Below are positions 25,739-34,838 of a stretch of 64,000 bases of DNA, one piece after another. Under the pieces are notes generated by a model that was not told the origin of the DNA, searched no databases, and was given only the letters and a program-made list of their open reading frames with translations. The position numbers were made by a program, and so were the translations under genes. The first letter of the stretch is position 1. Every line of letters starts with the position of its first letter. This DNA comes from Planctomycetaceae bacterium (GTDB lineage Bacteria > Planctomycetota > Planctomycetia > Pirellulales > Pirellulaceae). The stretch lies in the NCBI GenBank assembly GCA_016794985.1, contig JAEUIQ010000043.1:186001-250000 (forward strand), given 5' to 3'.

Positions 25739-26884
25739 TTAGTGTTTTCCTTCGACACGTCGCGCGATCGCTTCGGCTGGGATCGGAATCACGCGAATGT
25801 TGGCATTCAGATCCGTCCGCAGGATGTCGACGGGCCGGTCGTTCTCGCTCCAAGTGAATTGGATCACGTAGGCGCCGATCTGCAATCCTTGGCCTTCGTA
25901 TTGGGGCGGCCAAAAATCCTCGGAACGCGTCGATAAAGCTCGCGCCAAAAGTCGTGTCGCCCGACCCGAGAATCCACCTAACGCCATTTCCAATTGTCCT
26001 TGGGATTCTCGGTGAATAAAGAACAAGAACGCCGCGTCTTGTCGATTGGAACCGCAAGGAACAGACGCCCAACGTCCCTTCGCGTCCTCGTAGTAGATAC
26101 CAGGTTCGGTCGTTTTCTCATCGGCCGCCAAGTTCATCCCGCCAAAACATGAAGTCGCGTTAGGATCTTGCGCGCGATAACGCAGGAAAAACGGGCAGGC
26201 GCGCTCTTGGGCCGACTTGATTTTGTCTTGAGAAACAAAACTCTCGGCTCCAAACGCATTGGCCAAAATCAGCTCGACCACGGGATTGCTCTTGGTGCTT
26301 CCCAATCCGACTAAACCTTTGTCGCCGCTGGAGGCCAAGAATCCGTCATAGATTTCTCTCGCGCGCTCGACCACTTCCGCTTGCGGGGCTTGACCGGGCG
26401 ACCAGACCAAGGACTGCTTCAAGTGCTCAGGATGCGGGATATCAGGACTCTCGACGGCGCCCGGCCCCCGCAATTTCGCTGTTCCGCCCAAGGTCGTGAC
26501 ACCGTTCAACAATTCGCCCATCAAGACCGCGTCGGACGCCACAACGTAGGACACTTCGGGAGAATCCGCGTCCACCTCTTTCCGGACGCCGAGACAAAAC
26601 TCCAGCCGAGTTCGTCGGGCCAAGACTTCCCAAAAACTCTCAGGTTCGATGGCAAAAAGCGCGCCCGGCAATCGGTCTGCGGTGGTATGGCCATGTTCGA
26701 CCAGATAGTCGCAAAGTCGAGAAAGCGCCTTCAGCGGAATGTACTTGACTTCGTTCTTCAGCAACGCTGCTACTTGATGACGATCCAAGCCCGTGTAATC
26801 GACAATCGCTTTGATGGTTCCTGGGCGCTTGCGAGGGTCCGGATTGTGTCCTAGGAGTTCAGCCAATCGAAACGAATAACGCAT
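25739..26884 (-). CDS. Helix-turn-helix protein with unknown C-terminal domain
   Basis: A 381-residue protein that I cannot assign further. The N-terminus (about 1-75) reads as an XRE/Cro-like DNA-binding domain: FRLAELLGHNPDPRKRPGTIKAIVDYTGLDRHQVAALLKNEV, then IPLKALSRLCDYLVEHG. The rest (about 80-380) includes LEFCLGVRKEVDADSPEVSYVVASDAVLMGELLNG and a C-terminal half with several Trp and Cys; no signal peptide is present, so it is cytoplasmic. The start is ATG 26884, with AAGGAA eight bases upstream; the longer frame to 26968 is rejected. A 16-base palindrome lies upstream (27008-27023). It may be a ligand-responsive regulator. Confidence 0.65.
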   Translation of the reverse strand: MRYSFRLAELLGHNPDPRKRPGTIKAIVDYTGLDRHQVAALLKNEVKYIPLKALSRLCDYLVEHGHTTADRLPGALFAIEPESFWEVLARRTRLEFCLGVRKEVDADSPEVSYVVASDAVLMGELLNGVTTLGGTAKLRGPGAVESPDIPHPEHLKQSLVWSPGQAPQAEVVERAREIYDGFLASSGDKGLVGLGSTKSNPVVELILANAFGAESFVSQDKIKSAQERACPFFLRYRAQDPNATSCFGGMNLAADEKTTEPGIYYEDAKGRWASVPCGSNRQDAAFLFFIHRESQGQLEMALGGFSGRATRLLARALSTRSEDFWPPQYEGQGLQIGAYVIQFTWSENDRPVDILRTDLNANIRVIPIPAEAIARRVEGKH

Positions 26885-27007
26885 CGGAATTCCTTCAGTT
26901 AGTCGCGGCGACGCCGTGGTAATCGAACCAACACGCGAGCCACCTACGCCAATAAGCATAGGATGCACAACGGCAGAATCAATACCCTAAGTCGCGCATT
27001 TTCCCGA

Positions 27008-27023
27008 ATTAGAGGCGTCTAAT
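27008..27023. promoter_or_regulatory. Palindrome ATTAGA-GGCG-TCTAAT, possible operator
   Basis: A perfect six-base dyad with a four-base spacer lies in the divergent region between the helix-turn-helix gene and the low-complexity secreted gene. An operator for the adjacent DNA-binding protein is a guess from position only. Confidence 0.35.
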
Positions 27024-27218
27024 GTGAAAATGCCACGGAAATTGACTCTGCGGAGACTTCGCGGAGTCGGAGACCAAAGTTCCCTCGGAAAACGCCGAAC
27101 TTGAACGCCGGGTTTGTGCGAAAACTCGCAAACCATGCGGCTTCTCTATTTACTCGGGTTTGGGTTTTCGCCTAGTATGACAGAGCTGCGGGAGGTGGAT
27201 GCCGTCGGAGGTATGATT

Positions 27219-28235
27219 GTGTTTCAGCTGAATTCGAATCGTTTGGCTCGTCTGGTCGGCGGCCTCTGTGCCACCTTCGTGTGGGCATCTTCGTTCGTTG
27301 GGGTTCACGCCCAGTTTCACCAAACGCAACCCAATCAAACGGGGCCATTGGGTCCCACGATTCCGGGTCAAACGGGTGCCGGTGCCATGACGGACGCCAA
27401 CGCGGGGTTTCGCACCGACAGTACCCTTTTGCCTGGGCTTAGGCCATTTGTCAATTCACCGGCGAATGCCAGCACCAACCTCTCCAATGTTCCGGCCACC
27501 ACATCGGCGACGGATTTGAGTGGCGGACAATCGCAGGGACTTCCGGTGCTTTCCAATCGTCAAAACCAGTTCCAAGATCCAACGCTGGCGACTGGGGATT
27601 GGCGGGGAGCCGCAACCCAGGGAACCAACACTGGCCTTGGTCCTTCCACCAATCCGGCCTTCGGCGCCAACACGCAATTCGGTTCCCGTACAAGTGAATG
27701 GCAGTCGCCCAATATAGGATTTCCTCCAGGCAACGGGCTCCAATCGCCAGCACCATTAGTGCCGCAAAGCAATGGAGAAATGTTGGCTCCTTCTGACCGG
27801 ATGCTCGCGAATGATCAGATGGCGATTCAACGTCAAAACCAAACCATTGCGGATCGACAAAGAAGAATTGCTGATTGGGACAAGGGAATTGATTCGAATC
27901 AATTCCTTGACCCTTTTGTCGTTCGTCGTCCAAGACTAGTCACCAAGGGCTCCGATGGACTTGAAGATCGTTTTGCACGCGACTCATCGATTGGGGAAAC
28001 GACGGCACGCGAAGTTGTTTACAATCAGGAGTCTTCCACCGAGGTAAATGCCAATAGCGCCACCAAGTCGTCCTCGCTAACCAAATCGGAAAAATCGATG
28101 GACAATTTCATGTGGTGGCTGATGGTTTGTTCGGTAATGGCAAATTTGATTCTGTTCTACCTCTTGTACGACTCGCGCGCCAAATACCTCAACTTGGCGG
28201 ACGAACTACAATCGCGATTCTTTCGAGAAGGATAA
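27219..28235 (+). CDS. Low-complexity secreted/membrane protein with C-terminal helix
   Basis: Protein of about 338 residues, not recognised. The N-terminus (NSNRLARLVGGLCATFVWASSFVGVHAQ) is a signal peptide. Residues ~33-235 are rich in Asn, Gln, Pro, Gly and Thr and likely unstructured. A short charged region (QRQNQTIADRQRRIADWD) follows. Near the C-terminus, SMDNFMWWLMVCSVMANLILFYLLYD is a membrane helix, leaving a short tail. GTG 27219 has GGAGGT at six bases, which is why I prefer it; ATG 27213 would overlap that site. The gene lies upstream of the Skp/lpx operon on the same strand, and may belong to the envelope set. Confidence 0.6.
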   Translation: MFQLNSNRLARLVGGLCATFVWASSFVGVHAQFHQTQPNQTGPLGPTIPGQTGAGAMTDANAGFRTDSTLLPGLRPFVNSPANASTNLSNVPATTSATDLSGGQSQGLPVLSNRQNQFQDPTLATGDWRGAATQGTNTGLGPSTNPAFGANTQFGSRTSEWQSPNIGFPPGNGLQSPAPLVPQSNGEMLAPSDRMLANDQMAIQRQNQTIADRQRRIADWDKGIDSNQFLDPFVVRRPRLVTKGSDGLEDRFARDSSIGETTAREVVYNQESSTEVNANSATKSSSLTKSEKSMDNFMWWLMVCSVMANLILFYLLYDSRAKYLNLADELQSRFFREG

Positions 28236-28305
28236 GATATTGCTATTTACGGATTTATGAAATCCGGTAAGAATCCCCATCCGGGAAGGATCCTGGCTTG
28301 GGGCA

Positions 28306-28319
28306 GTGGCAGCTGCCAC
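28306..28319. promoter_or_regulatory. Perfect palindrome GTGGCAGCTGCCAC upstream of the Skp-like gene
   Basis: A 14-base perfect dyad lies 40 bases before the Skp/OmpH start. It could be an operator or part of an RNA hairpin in the leader; no known regulator is matched. Confidence 0.35.
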
Positions 28320-28359
28320 AACAGTCTTAGTTGAAATAACTTCGCAAAGGAGTGCGAAA

Positions 28360-28962
28360 ATGCGAATCGTAGCGGTTTTCATCGGCTGGTGCATGACGAT
28401 CATTGGATCGTGCCATGTGGCATTCGGGCAGACACCGATCGTGGCCATCGACATGGGGGCGGTTTTCGAATCTCATCCATTGTTCGTCAGCCAATTGGAA
28501 GCATTGAAGCAAGAGCTGCGTCAATTCGAAGAAGACCAAAACCGGCAACGTGAAGCGCTCCAAGCGAAGTTTCAGACGTTGCGTGGCCAAGATCCGAGCA
28601 GCGAAGTTTATCGCCAAACGGAAGCCGAAGTTGCCAGCCAAAGCGCTAACTTGGATGTTCAAAAGCGATTGCGGTCCAAAGAATTTGCGCAGCGCGAAGC
28701 CAAGATCTATTTTGAAATTTACACGGACGTCTCGGCAAAAGTATCGTCGTATTGCCAGCACCATGGCATTGCGACGGTTATTCATTACAACTCGCGCCCG
28801 ATGGACCTGAATAATCCCGCCACCATCATGGACCGCATTGGATCGAACGTTGTCCATGCGCGACCGGATTGGGAAATCACGGCGGCGATCAAGCAATTGT
28901 GTGCCGCTCCCGCTCAAGCGGCGGGAAACACCAGCAACCTTCAACCGCGACTGAATCGCTAA
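28360..28962 (+). CDS. OmpH/Skp-family periplasmic chaperone-like protein
   Basis: Probably assists outer-membrane protein folding in the periplasm. A signal peptide covers about residues 1-24 (RIVAVFIGWCMTIIGSCHVAFGQ). TPIVAIDMGAVFESHP matches the Skp opening in which a short strand follows the signal. A long charged coiled-coil (about 42-125, LEALKQELRQFEEDQNRQREALQAK onward) and a C-terminal closing strand (HHGIATVIHYN) complete the fold. ATG 28360 has AAAGGAG at eight bases; the longer frame from 28306 is rejected. At 200 residues it is slightly longer than E. coli Skp. It heads the block with lpxC and lpxA, a common envelope-biogenesis neighbourhood. Confidence 0.85.
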   Translation: MRIVAVFIGWCMTIIGSCHVAFGQTPIVAIDMGAVFESHPLFVSQLEALKQELRQFEEDQNRQREALQAKFQTLRGQDPSSEVYRQTEAEVASQSANLDVQKRLRSKEFAQREAKIYFEIYTDVSAKVSSYCQHHGIATVIHYNSRPMDLNNPATIMDRIGSNVVHARPDWEITAAIKQLCAAPAQAAGNTSNLQPRLNR

Positions 28963-29065
28963 GGTTTGAAACGGCTAGTGGAACCCCCAGCTCTATCTAG
29001 CTTGATCGACAACGTTCCGTGCACGCAACCTTCAACTCAGGCTTCAGTAAAGAACGGACCATCGC

Positions 29066-29944
29066 TTGAATCCTTCCCTGAGAAACCAGCAAACGATCAA
29101 GACTCCGTTCGAGGTTTGCGGACGGAGCTATTGGAGTGGATTAGAAGTCCGCATGCGATTTCAGCCTGCTCCGGCCAATTTTGGCATCGCCTTTCAGCGT
29201 ATCGATCTACCTGGCCAAACTTTGATTCCAGCCATTGTAAGTCATCGGGTCGAAGTGCCAAGACGGACAGTCTTGGTTGCCGGAACCGATTCGGTGGACA
29301 TGGTGGAACACGTGCTGGCTGCTTTGTCCGGAATGCAGGTGGACAATTGTTTGATTCAGTTGGATCGCGGAGAAGTGCCGGCCTTTGATGGCTCATGTTT
29401 GGAATTGTTGCATTTGCTCCAATCGGTGGGCACCGTCCGTCAAAAAGTCTTGCGTCCTCAGTTGGTAATTGACTCCGAGTTGCATGTTGGTAATGAAGGT
29501 AGTTGGATCCAAGCGAAACCCAATCCAGTCGGGCAACTGGAAATAAGCTATTCACTTGAGTATCCGCATCCCGCGATTGGCGCCCAACAACTCAATTACG
29601 TTCATTCGCCCGCAGCTTTTGGGCGAGAACTGGCGAGCGCCCGGACTTTCTTATTGCAACAAGAGGCCGAAATCCTCCGCCAAATGGGTGTGGGTCTGAA
29701 AGTTACCAATCGCGAGGTCTTGGTCTTTGGCGATGACGGGCCGCAAGGCAACCGATTGAGATTCCAGGACGAGTGCGTTCGCCACAAAACATTGGATGTA
29801 CTGGGTGATTTGATGCTGGCTCCGTTCGATGTGGTCGGAACCATTGTCGCCTATCGGAGTGGACATCATCTGAACGCCGAAATGGCGCGGCAATTGGTTC
29901 AGATGTACAACTCGCAAAACTCGCATCGCCGCCAAGCCGCCTAA
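29066..29944 (+). CDS. lpxC: UDP-3-O-acyl-N-acetylglucosamine deacetylase LpxC
   Basis: Zinc enzyme that catalyses the first committed step of lipid A synthesis. The protein has 292 residues. VEHVLAALSG supplies His82 (zinc) and Glu81 (base). DECVRHKTLDVLGDLML supplies zinc ligands His240 and Asp244, and SGHHLN the general acid region at His267. ASARTF is the family SRTF-type element. At the N-terminus the usual GLHSG is SYWSG, so the first conserved histidine of the E. coli enzyme is a Trp; that residue is not a zinc ligand. TTG at 29066 is the opening start; CTG/other nearby starts are possible. lpxA follows after 26 bases. Confidence 0.93.
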   Translation: MNPSLRNQQTIKTPFEVCGRSYWSGLEVRMRFQPAPANFGIAFQRIDLPGQTLIPAIVSHRVEVPRRTVLVAGTDSVDMVEHVLAALSGMQVDNCLIQLDRGEVPAFDGSCLELLHLLQSVGTVRQKVLRPQLVIDSELHVGNEGSWIQAKPNPVGQLEISYSLEYPHPAIGAQQLNYVHSPAAFGRELASARTFLLQQEAEILRQMGVGLKVTNREVLVFGDDGPQGNRLRFQDECVRHKTLDVLGDLMLAPFDVVGTIVAYRSGHHLNAEMARQLVQMYNSQNSHRRQAA

Positions 29945-29970
29945 ATCTCTGCCAGCGAAGGACCGCCCCA

Positions 29971-30834
29971 ATGAAACCAACGATTCCCTTCAAGATAGTT
30001 CGCGACGATTCCGAGGACCGCTGGGTCGCCCCCAAAATCTCTCCGTTGGCCGCGGTGGACCCCCGAGCCATTATTGAGCCGGGCGTCGAGATTGGGCCGT
30101 TTTGTGTGGTCGGCCCGGATGTGACCATTGGCGCTGGAACCGTGCTGCACAACAACGTGACGGTCATTGGTCACACGAAAATCGGTTGCCGGAATAAGAT
30201 CTTTGCAAATTGCGTCATTGGCGGTGAACCACAAGACCATTCATACCGCGGCACTCCCACAAGAGTCGAAATCGGGGACGATAACACCTTTCGAGAGGGT
30301 GTTACCATCAACCGGGGAACCGAAAAGGAAGAAGGCCTCACCTACGTAGGTAATCACAATTACTTGATGACCGGCTGCCACATTGCCCATGATTGTCACG
30401 TCGGCAGCCATATCACCATGGCGAATGGCTGTATGTTGGGTGGCCACGTCCATATCCATGACTACGTAACCTTCAGTGGCGTGGTTGCCTGCCATCATTT
30501 CGTTTCTGTTGGTTCATATTGTTTTGTGGCGGGGCTCTCGCGAGTGATTCAAGACGCGCCTCCCTTCATGTTGTGTGATGGAATTCCTTCACGACCACGG
30601 AAAGTCAATCTAGTTGCGTTACGTCGAAATCAGTTTCCGAGCGCTGAAATCGCCTCACTTACGGAAGCTTATCGTCTGCTCTACCACGATCCAATCGGAA
30701 CGGAGAACGCCAAACGCGTACTGCATGAACAAGGTTTGTGGTGCCCGGCCTTGGATCATCTGTTCCAATTTCTCGAACACAAGCTTAATGGAATCAAGGG
30801 TCGCGGTCGCGATCAGAGGAGTAAGGTAGCATGA
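29971..30834 (+). CDS. lpxA: UDP-GlcNAc-type acyltransferase LpxA
   Basis: Left-handed beta-helix acyltransferase, first enzyme of lipid A synthesis, moving a hydroxyacyl chain from ACP to the 3-position of the UDP-sugar. It has 287 residues, about 25 more than E. coli LpxA because of a short N-terminal tail. Hexapeptide repeats run from SPLAAVDPRAIIEPGVEIG on. The catalytic His lies in GCHIAHDCHVG, matching His125, and GGEPQDHSYRG is the LpxA-specific loop (compare IGEDPQDLKY). The C-terminal helical part contains RPRKVNLVALRR, close to G-L-N-x-x-G-L-x-R. The oxidoreductase start overlaps its stop by four bases. Confidence 0.94.
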   Translation: MKPTIPFKIVRDDSEDRWVAPKISPLAAVDPRAIIEPGVEIGPFCVVGPDVTIGAGTVLHNNVTVIGHTKIGCRNKIFANCVIGGEPQDHSYRGTPTRVEIGDDNTFREGVTINRGTEKEEGLTYVGNHNYLMTGCHIAHDCHVGSHITMANGCMLGGHVHIHDYVTFSGVVACHHFVSVGSYCFVAGLSRVIQDAPPFMLCDGIPSRPRKVNLVALRRNQFPSAEIASLTEAYRLLYHDPIGTENAKRVLHEQGLWCPALDHLFQFLEHKLNGIKGRGRDQRSKVA

Positions 30835-31931
30835 GCCCGTTACGCGTCTTGGTTGTTGGTGGTGGACACCTCGGCAAGATACATTTGAAGTTGCTTCACG
30901 ATCATTTGCCAACGGTTGGATTGCCTAAGATTATTCCGGTCGGCATCGTGGATCCCGTTGCTAACTCGCGCGAGGCACTTAGCCAACAGTGGAACCTACC
31001 CAACTATGCGGCGGTTGAAGATTGCGACCTGGATTTTGATGCTGCGATTGTTGCGACACCGACGCGAAGCCACTTTGAAGTGGCTCGTCAATTAATGCTT
31101 GCGGGCAAGCATCTCTTGATCGAAAAGCCGCTGACAATGACGGCACGTGATAGCCAGCAACTGATCGAAATGGCTAAGGATCGTGATTTGGTGGTTCAAG
31201 TGGGGCACGTCGAGCGATTCAATCCCGTCTTCCAAGAAGCTCGCCGTTGTGTCGAGCGTCCGCGTTATCTGGAATTACATCGAGCCAGCCGCTTTACAGG
31301 CCGTTCGACGGATGTTGGTGTGGTCATGGATTTGATGATTCACGACATTGATCTAATGCTGAACCTGGTCGATGCAGATGTGCAGCGAGTTGAAGCTCTG
31401 GGCGTGAGTGTGTTCGGAGATCACGAAGATATGGCCCAAGCACGAGTGTTGTTTACCAACGGGGCCGTCGCCAACTTGTGGGCTTCGCGATGTAGCTACA
31501 CTCCACAGCGTGCCATCAAATTGTTTGGCACCAATGGCTTCGTGCATGCCGATCTGACGTCTCGCCAAGTGACGTCGGTGCTGGCTCCGGAAGACATTCA
31601 AGCGAAACGGCTGATCTACAACCGACTGTCGCCCGAGGCGAAGCGAAATTTGACGGAACAATTGTTCGAGTCGGTTTTGCCGCAACGGACTTATGAAGTT
31701 CCTGGATCAAACCCACTTCTGGATGAACAGGCGGATTTCTTCCGAGCGATTGCCACCGGCTGCGAAAATCAAGTTTCAGCGGCTGACGGCCACCGAGCCG
31801 TCGTGCTGGCCAACCAAATTTTGTCTGCGATTCGTGCCCATGCTTGGACAGAAAATGCCTTTGGCCCACGCGGACCATTGGTAACCGTGGATCAGTTTAT
31901 GCACGACGAACCGCAACGCCAAGTTGCATAG
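30831..31931 (+). CDS. Gfo/Idh/MocA oxidoreductase, possibly GnnA-like UDP-GlcNAc 3-dehydrogenase
   Basis: NAD(P)-dependent sugar oxidoreductase of 366 residues. The Rossmann start is LRVLVVGGGHLGKIHLK, with IEKPLTMTARDSQQLI (catalytic EKP motif). VQVGHVERFNPVF and VMDLMIHDIDLMLNLV are shared with proteins annotated as UDP-N-acetylglucosamine 3-dehydrogenase (GnnA). GnnA, with the aminotransferase GnnB, makes UDP-GlcNAc3N for lipid A with amide-linked chains, and its gene lies next to lpxA in several bacteria. Here it overlaps lpxA by ATGA. No gnnB is adjacent, so the exact reaction is inference. The Mrp operon starts eight bases downstream. Confidence 0.85.
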   Translation: MSPLRVLVVGGGHLGKIHLKLLHDHLPTVGLPKIIPVGIVDPVANSREALSQQWNLPNYAAVEDCDLDFDAAIVATPTRSHFEVARQLMLAGKHLLIEKPLTMTARDSQQLIEMAKDRDLVVQVGHVERFNPVFQEARRCVERPRYLELHRASRFTGRSTDVGVVMDLMIHDIDLMLNLVDADVQRVEALGVSVFGDHEDMAQARVLFTNGAVANLWASRCSYTPQRAIKLFGTNGFVHADLTSRQVTSVLAPEDIQAKRLIYNRLSPEAKRNLTEQLFESVLPQRTYEVPGSNPLLDEQADFFRAIATGCENQVSAADGHRAVVLANQILSAIRAHAWTENAFGPRGPLVTVDQFMHDEPQRQVA

Positions 31932-31939
31932 GTTTTGAC

Positions 31940-34825
31940 ATGAACATTGCCTTGATCGTTTTGCTGCCATTGCTGGGTTCGGTCCTACCCGCATTGATGA
32001 TTCGATCCGGGCGGAACTCCTGCGTGGCCTCAGCCGCTGTGCCGAGTTTTTTGGCGTTTTCGTTGCTGTTGACACATGTCCCAGCGGTGTTCTATTTCGG
32101 AACCACTCCCAAAGTTAGCTGGCCTTGGCTGGCGTCCATCGGCCTGCATGTCGAGTTTTGGGTGGATGGCCTAGGGCTGCTGTTCGCGACATTGATTTTG
32201 GGAATCGGCCTTCTCATTCTGATCTACGCGCGTTCTTATCTCGCGGCCGAAGATCCGATGGGCAACTTCTATTGCTACCTGTTGATTTTTCAAGCGGCAA
32301 TGGTTGGCATTGTTCTCTCGGATAACGTGATCCTGTTGATGATGTTTTGGGAGTTGACCAGCCTTAGTTCTTTCTTGTTGATCGGTTTCTGGAGTCATCT
32401 GCCGGCCGGTCGGCAAGGGGCGCGGATGGCGCTGACCGTTACTGGTGGCGGTGGACTTGCACTATTGGCCGGGGTCTTGTTGTTAGGGCAAGTTGCCGAC
32501 ACTTACCGAATTAGCGAGATAATAACCCGCCGCGAATTGATTCAAAGCTCCGAATGGTATCCAACCATTTTGATGCTCATTCTCGTCGGCTGTTTCACCA
32601 AAAGCGCGCAGTTCCCGTTCCACTTCTGGCTACCCCGGGCCATGGCGGCCCCGACTCCGGTGTCGGCTTACTTGCACTCGGCGACAATGGTCAAAGCCGG
32701 TCTGTTTTTGCTGGCCCGCTTATGGCCCGTTTTACAAAACGATCATCTTTGGTTTTACAGTGTGGCTTCCATTGGGCTGTTGACAATGCTGATCGGTGCG
32801 ATCATTGCCTTGTTCCAAGATGATCTCAAAGGCTTGTTGGCGTATTCGACGATTAGCCACTTGGGCTTGATCACCATGCTGTTGGGCTTTGCGACTCCCG
32901 TCGCAGTGTCGGCGGCAGTATTTCACATCATCAATCACGCCACGTTCAAAGCCGCTTTGTTTATGAACGCCGGGATTGTCGACCACGAGGCTGGAACGCG
33001 TGATCTGAAACGCTTGGGCGGGCTGATGTGGCTGATGCCAGTGACTGCCCTGATTGCCATGGTTGCGGCGTTTTCGATGGCGGGTTTACCGCCGCTCAAT
33101 GGTTATCTCTCCAAGGAAATGATGCTAGAAGAAGCTTCGCACACGAAGTGGATGGATTCGAAGCAAGTGATCCCGACTTTGGTGACCATCGCGGCCGTCT
33201 TTTCGGTCGCGTATTCTTTTCGATACGTTTTCGGAGTTTTTGCCGGCCGGGTTCGACACGATTATCCTCATCATCCGCATGATCCGCCGCCCGGCTTGTG
33301 GTGGCCACCCACTTTATTGATCGTGTTCGTGATCGCCATTGGGCTTCGACCTGATATTGTTGCGGAATCATTGGTGAAGTCTGTCACCGCCGCCGTCATT
33401 CAAGACCAAGCACCTGACATTCATCTCAAGTTGTGGCATGGATGGACACCCGCGGTGACGATGTCTGGAATCGCGGTCGGTGGCGGGGTCGTGCTTTGCC
33501 TGATGTACCTCTTGCTCCGCAAAGTCTGGGACATTTTGCCCCGGCCGGATGCGAAGTTTCTTTTTGATGCATTGGTCGCTGCGTTGACTCGTGGCTGCCA
33601 GTTGATTAACGATTTTGTTCACAATGGCTCACAACAACGCTACATTTTCATGACCATTGCGACCACCATTGCACTGGCAGGTTGGGCCTTTGCAAGCTAT
33701 CCGTGGGCATTGGGAGAGCGACCACAAAACCCAATCACGGCTCCGCTAATTGTCGGTTGGATTCTAGTCATTGGTTCGACCATGTTGGTCGTGATCAATT
33801 ACCGCAATCGACTGTATGCGCTGATTGCCTTGGGCGTCGTCGGTCTCTTCAGTTCAATAGGGTTTGTCTACGTTTCGGGAATCGACCTAGCATTGACCCA
33901 AGTCTCCGTCGAAGTCGTCACGATCATCTTGATGCTGCTAACTTTGTATTTCCTGCCCAAGCATTCGCAACCGGAATCCCTGAATTGGGTTCGTTTGCGC
34001 GATGCGTGTTTGGGAATTGCGGCGGGAATTGGGATGGGCGGAATGAGTTGGTTGATGATGACTCGAAATTGGTCGATGGAGAGTATCCAAGGCTATTTTT
34101 TGGCCAATGCCAAATCGGGTGGCGGTGGCACGAACGTGGTCAATGTGATCTTGGTTGACTTTCGAGGTTTCGACACCTTTGGCGAGATCACCGTGTTGGG
34201 TTGTGCCGGGTTAGCCATCTTTGCCATGTTGGAAGGGCTCTTCCGCGGCAAGCTGTTGTCCAAGCTTCAATGCTGGAAACCGGATGTCGTCAAGACAGCC
34301 GATCGACATCCTATTTTGATGGTCGTTGTCACTCGAGTTCTATTGCCGATGGCGATTTTGGTCGGCATGTTCATTTTTTTCCGCGGCCACAATTTGCCGG
34401 GGGGCGGCTTCATTGCGGCTCTGATCGTTTCGGTTTCCTTGATCATGCAGTACATGGCCAGCGGGTTCGGGTGGGCAGCGAATCAGATTCGATTCAAGTA
34501 CCACGGGTTGATCGGCGGTGGCGTGTTAGTCGCTGCGGCAACCGGAATTGGTGCAATGGTCGGCGATCGACCTTTCTTGACGAGCTGGCATGATCATTGG
34601 CATCCTCCCAAGTTTATGGGAATTGACTTTGGGGATATTGAAGCCGCCAGTGCGATGGCCTTTGATCTTGGCGTGTTCTTGACCGTCATTGGGGCGGTTA
34701 TGTTGGCCTTGGCTCAATTCTCCAAGCTGGGAACCCTGACCGCAGATTCACGGGTAAATCAAACCCCAATGGACTGTGATCCTTCTCGCAGTTTTTCGTC
34801 CCAACACCATTCACCGAAACATTGA
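31940..34825 (+). CDS. mrpA: Mrp/Mnh Na+/H+ antiporter subunit A fused with subunit B domain
   Basis: Large membrane subunit (961 residues) of the Mrp cation/proton antiporter. The first ~500 residues are NuoL-like, with FWELTSLSSFLLIGFW, the helix carrying KSAQFPFHFWLPRAM and the Lys in LKGLLAYSTISHLG, and HIINHATFKAALFM. The MrpA-specific helices follow. From about residue 800 (TRVLLPMAILVGMFIFFRGH, NLPGGGFIAALIV) the MrpB domain is fused, as in the PhaAB-type operons of Proteobacteria. ATG 31940 is used; the frame is open 32 codons further upstream, inside the oxidoreductase gene. It is first in a six-gene operon. Confidence 0.93.
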   Translation: MNIALIVLLPLLGSVLPALMIRSGRNSCVASAAVPSFLAFSLLLTHVPAVFYFGTTPKVSWPWLASIGLHVEFWVDGLGLLFATLILGIGLLILIYARSYLAAEDPMGNFYCYLLIFQAAMVGIVLSDNVILLMMFWELTSLSSFLLIGFWSHLPAGRQGARMALTVTGGGGLALLAGVLLLGQVADTYRISEIITRRELIQSSEWYPTILMLILVGCFTKSAQFPFHFWLPRAMAAPTPVSAYLHSATMVKAGLFLLARLWPVLQNDHLWFYSVASIGLLTMLIGAIIALFQDDLKGLLAYSTISHLGLITMLLGFATPVAVSAAVFHIINHATFKAALFMNAGIVDHEAGTRDLKRLGGLMWLMPVTALIAMVAAFSMAGLPPLNGYLSKEMMLEEASHTKWMDSKQVIPTLVTIAAVFSVAYSFRYVFGVFAGRVRHDYPHHPHDPPPGLWWPPTLLIVFVIAIGLRPDIVAESLVKSVTAAVIQDQAPDIHLKLWHGWTPAVTMSGIAVGGGVVLCLMYLLLRKVWDILPRPDAKFLFDALVAALTRGCQLINDFVHNGSQQRYIFMTIATTIALAGWAFASYPWALGERPQNPITAPLIVGWILVIGSTMLVVINYRNRLYALIALGVVGLFSSIGFVYVSGIDLALTQVSVEVVTIILMLLTLYFLPKHSQPESLNWVRLRDACLGIAAGIGMGGMSWLMMTRNWSMESIQGYFLANAKSGGGGTNVVNVILVDFRGFDTFGEITVLGCAGLAIFAMLEGLFRGKLLSKLQCWKPDVVKTADRHPILMVVVTRVLLPMAILVGMFIFFRGHNLPGGGFIAALIVSVSLIMQYMASGFGWAANQIRFKYHGLIGGGVLVAAATGIGAMVGDRPFLTSWHDHWHPPKFMGIDFGDIEAASAMAFDLGVFLTVIGAVMLALAQFSKLGTLTADSRVNQTPMDCDPSRSFSSQHHSPKH

Positions 34826-34838
34826 TGAGGAGTTGCGA

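Noticed and set aside
34776..34838. Earlier in-frame start for mrpC inside mrpA
   Set aside because: It overlaps mrpA out of frame and lacks the GAGGAG ribosome site that precedes ATG 34839.
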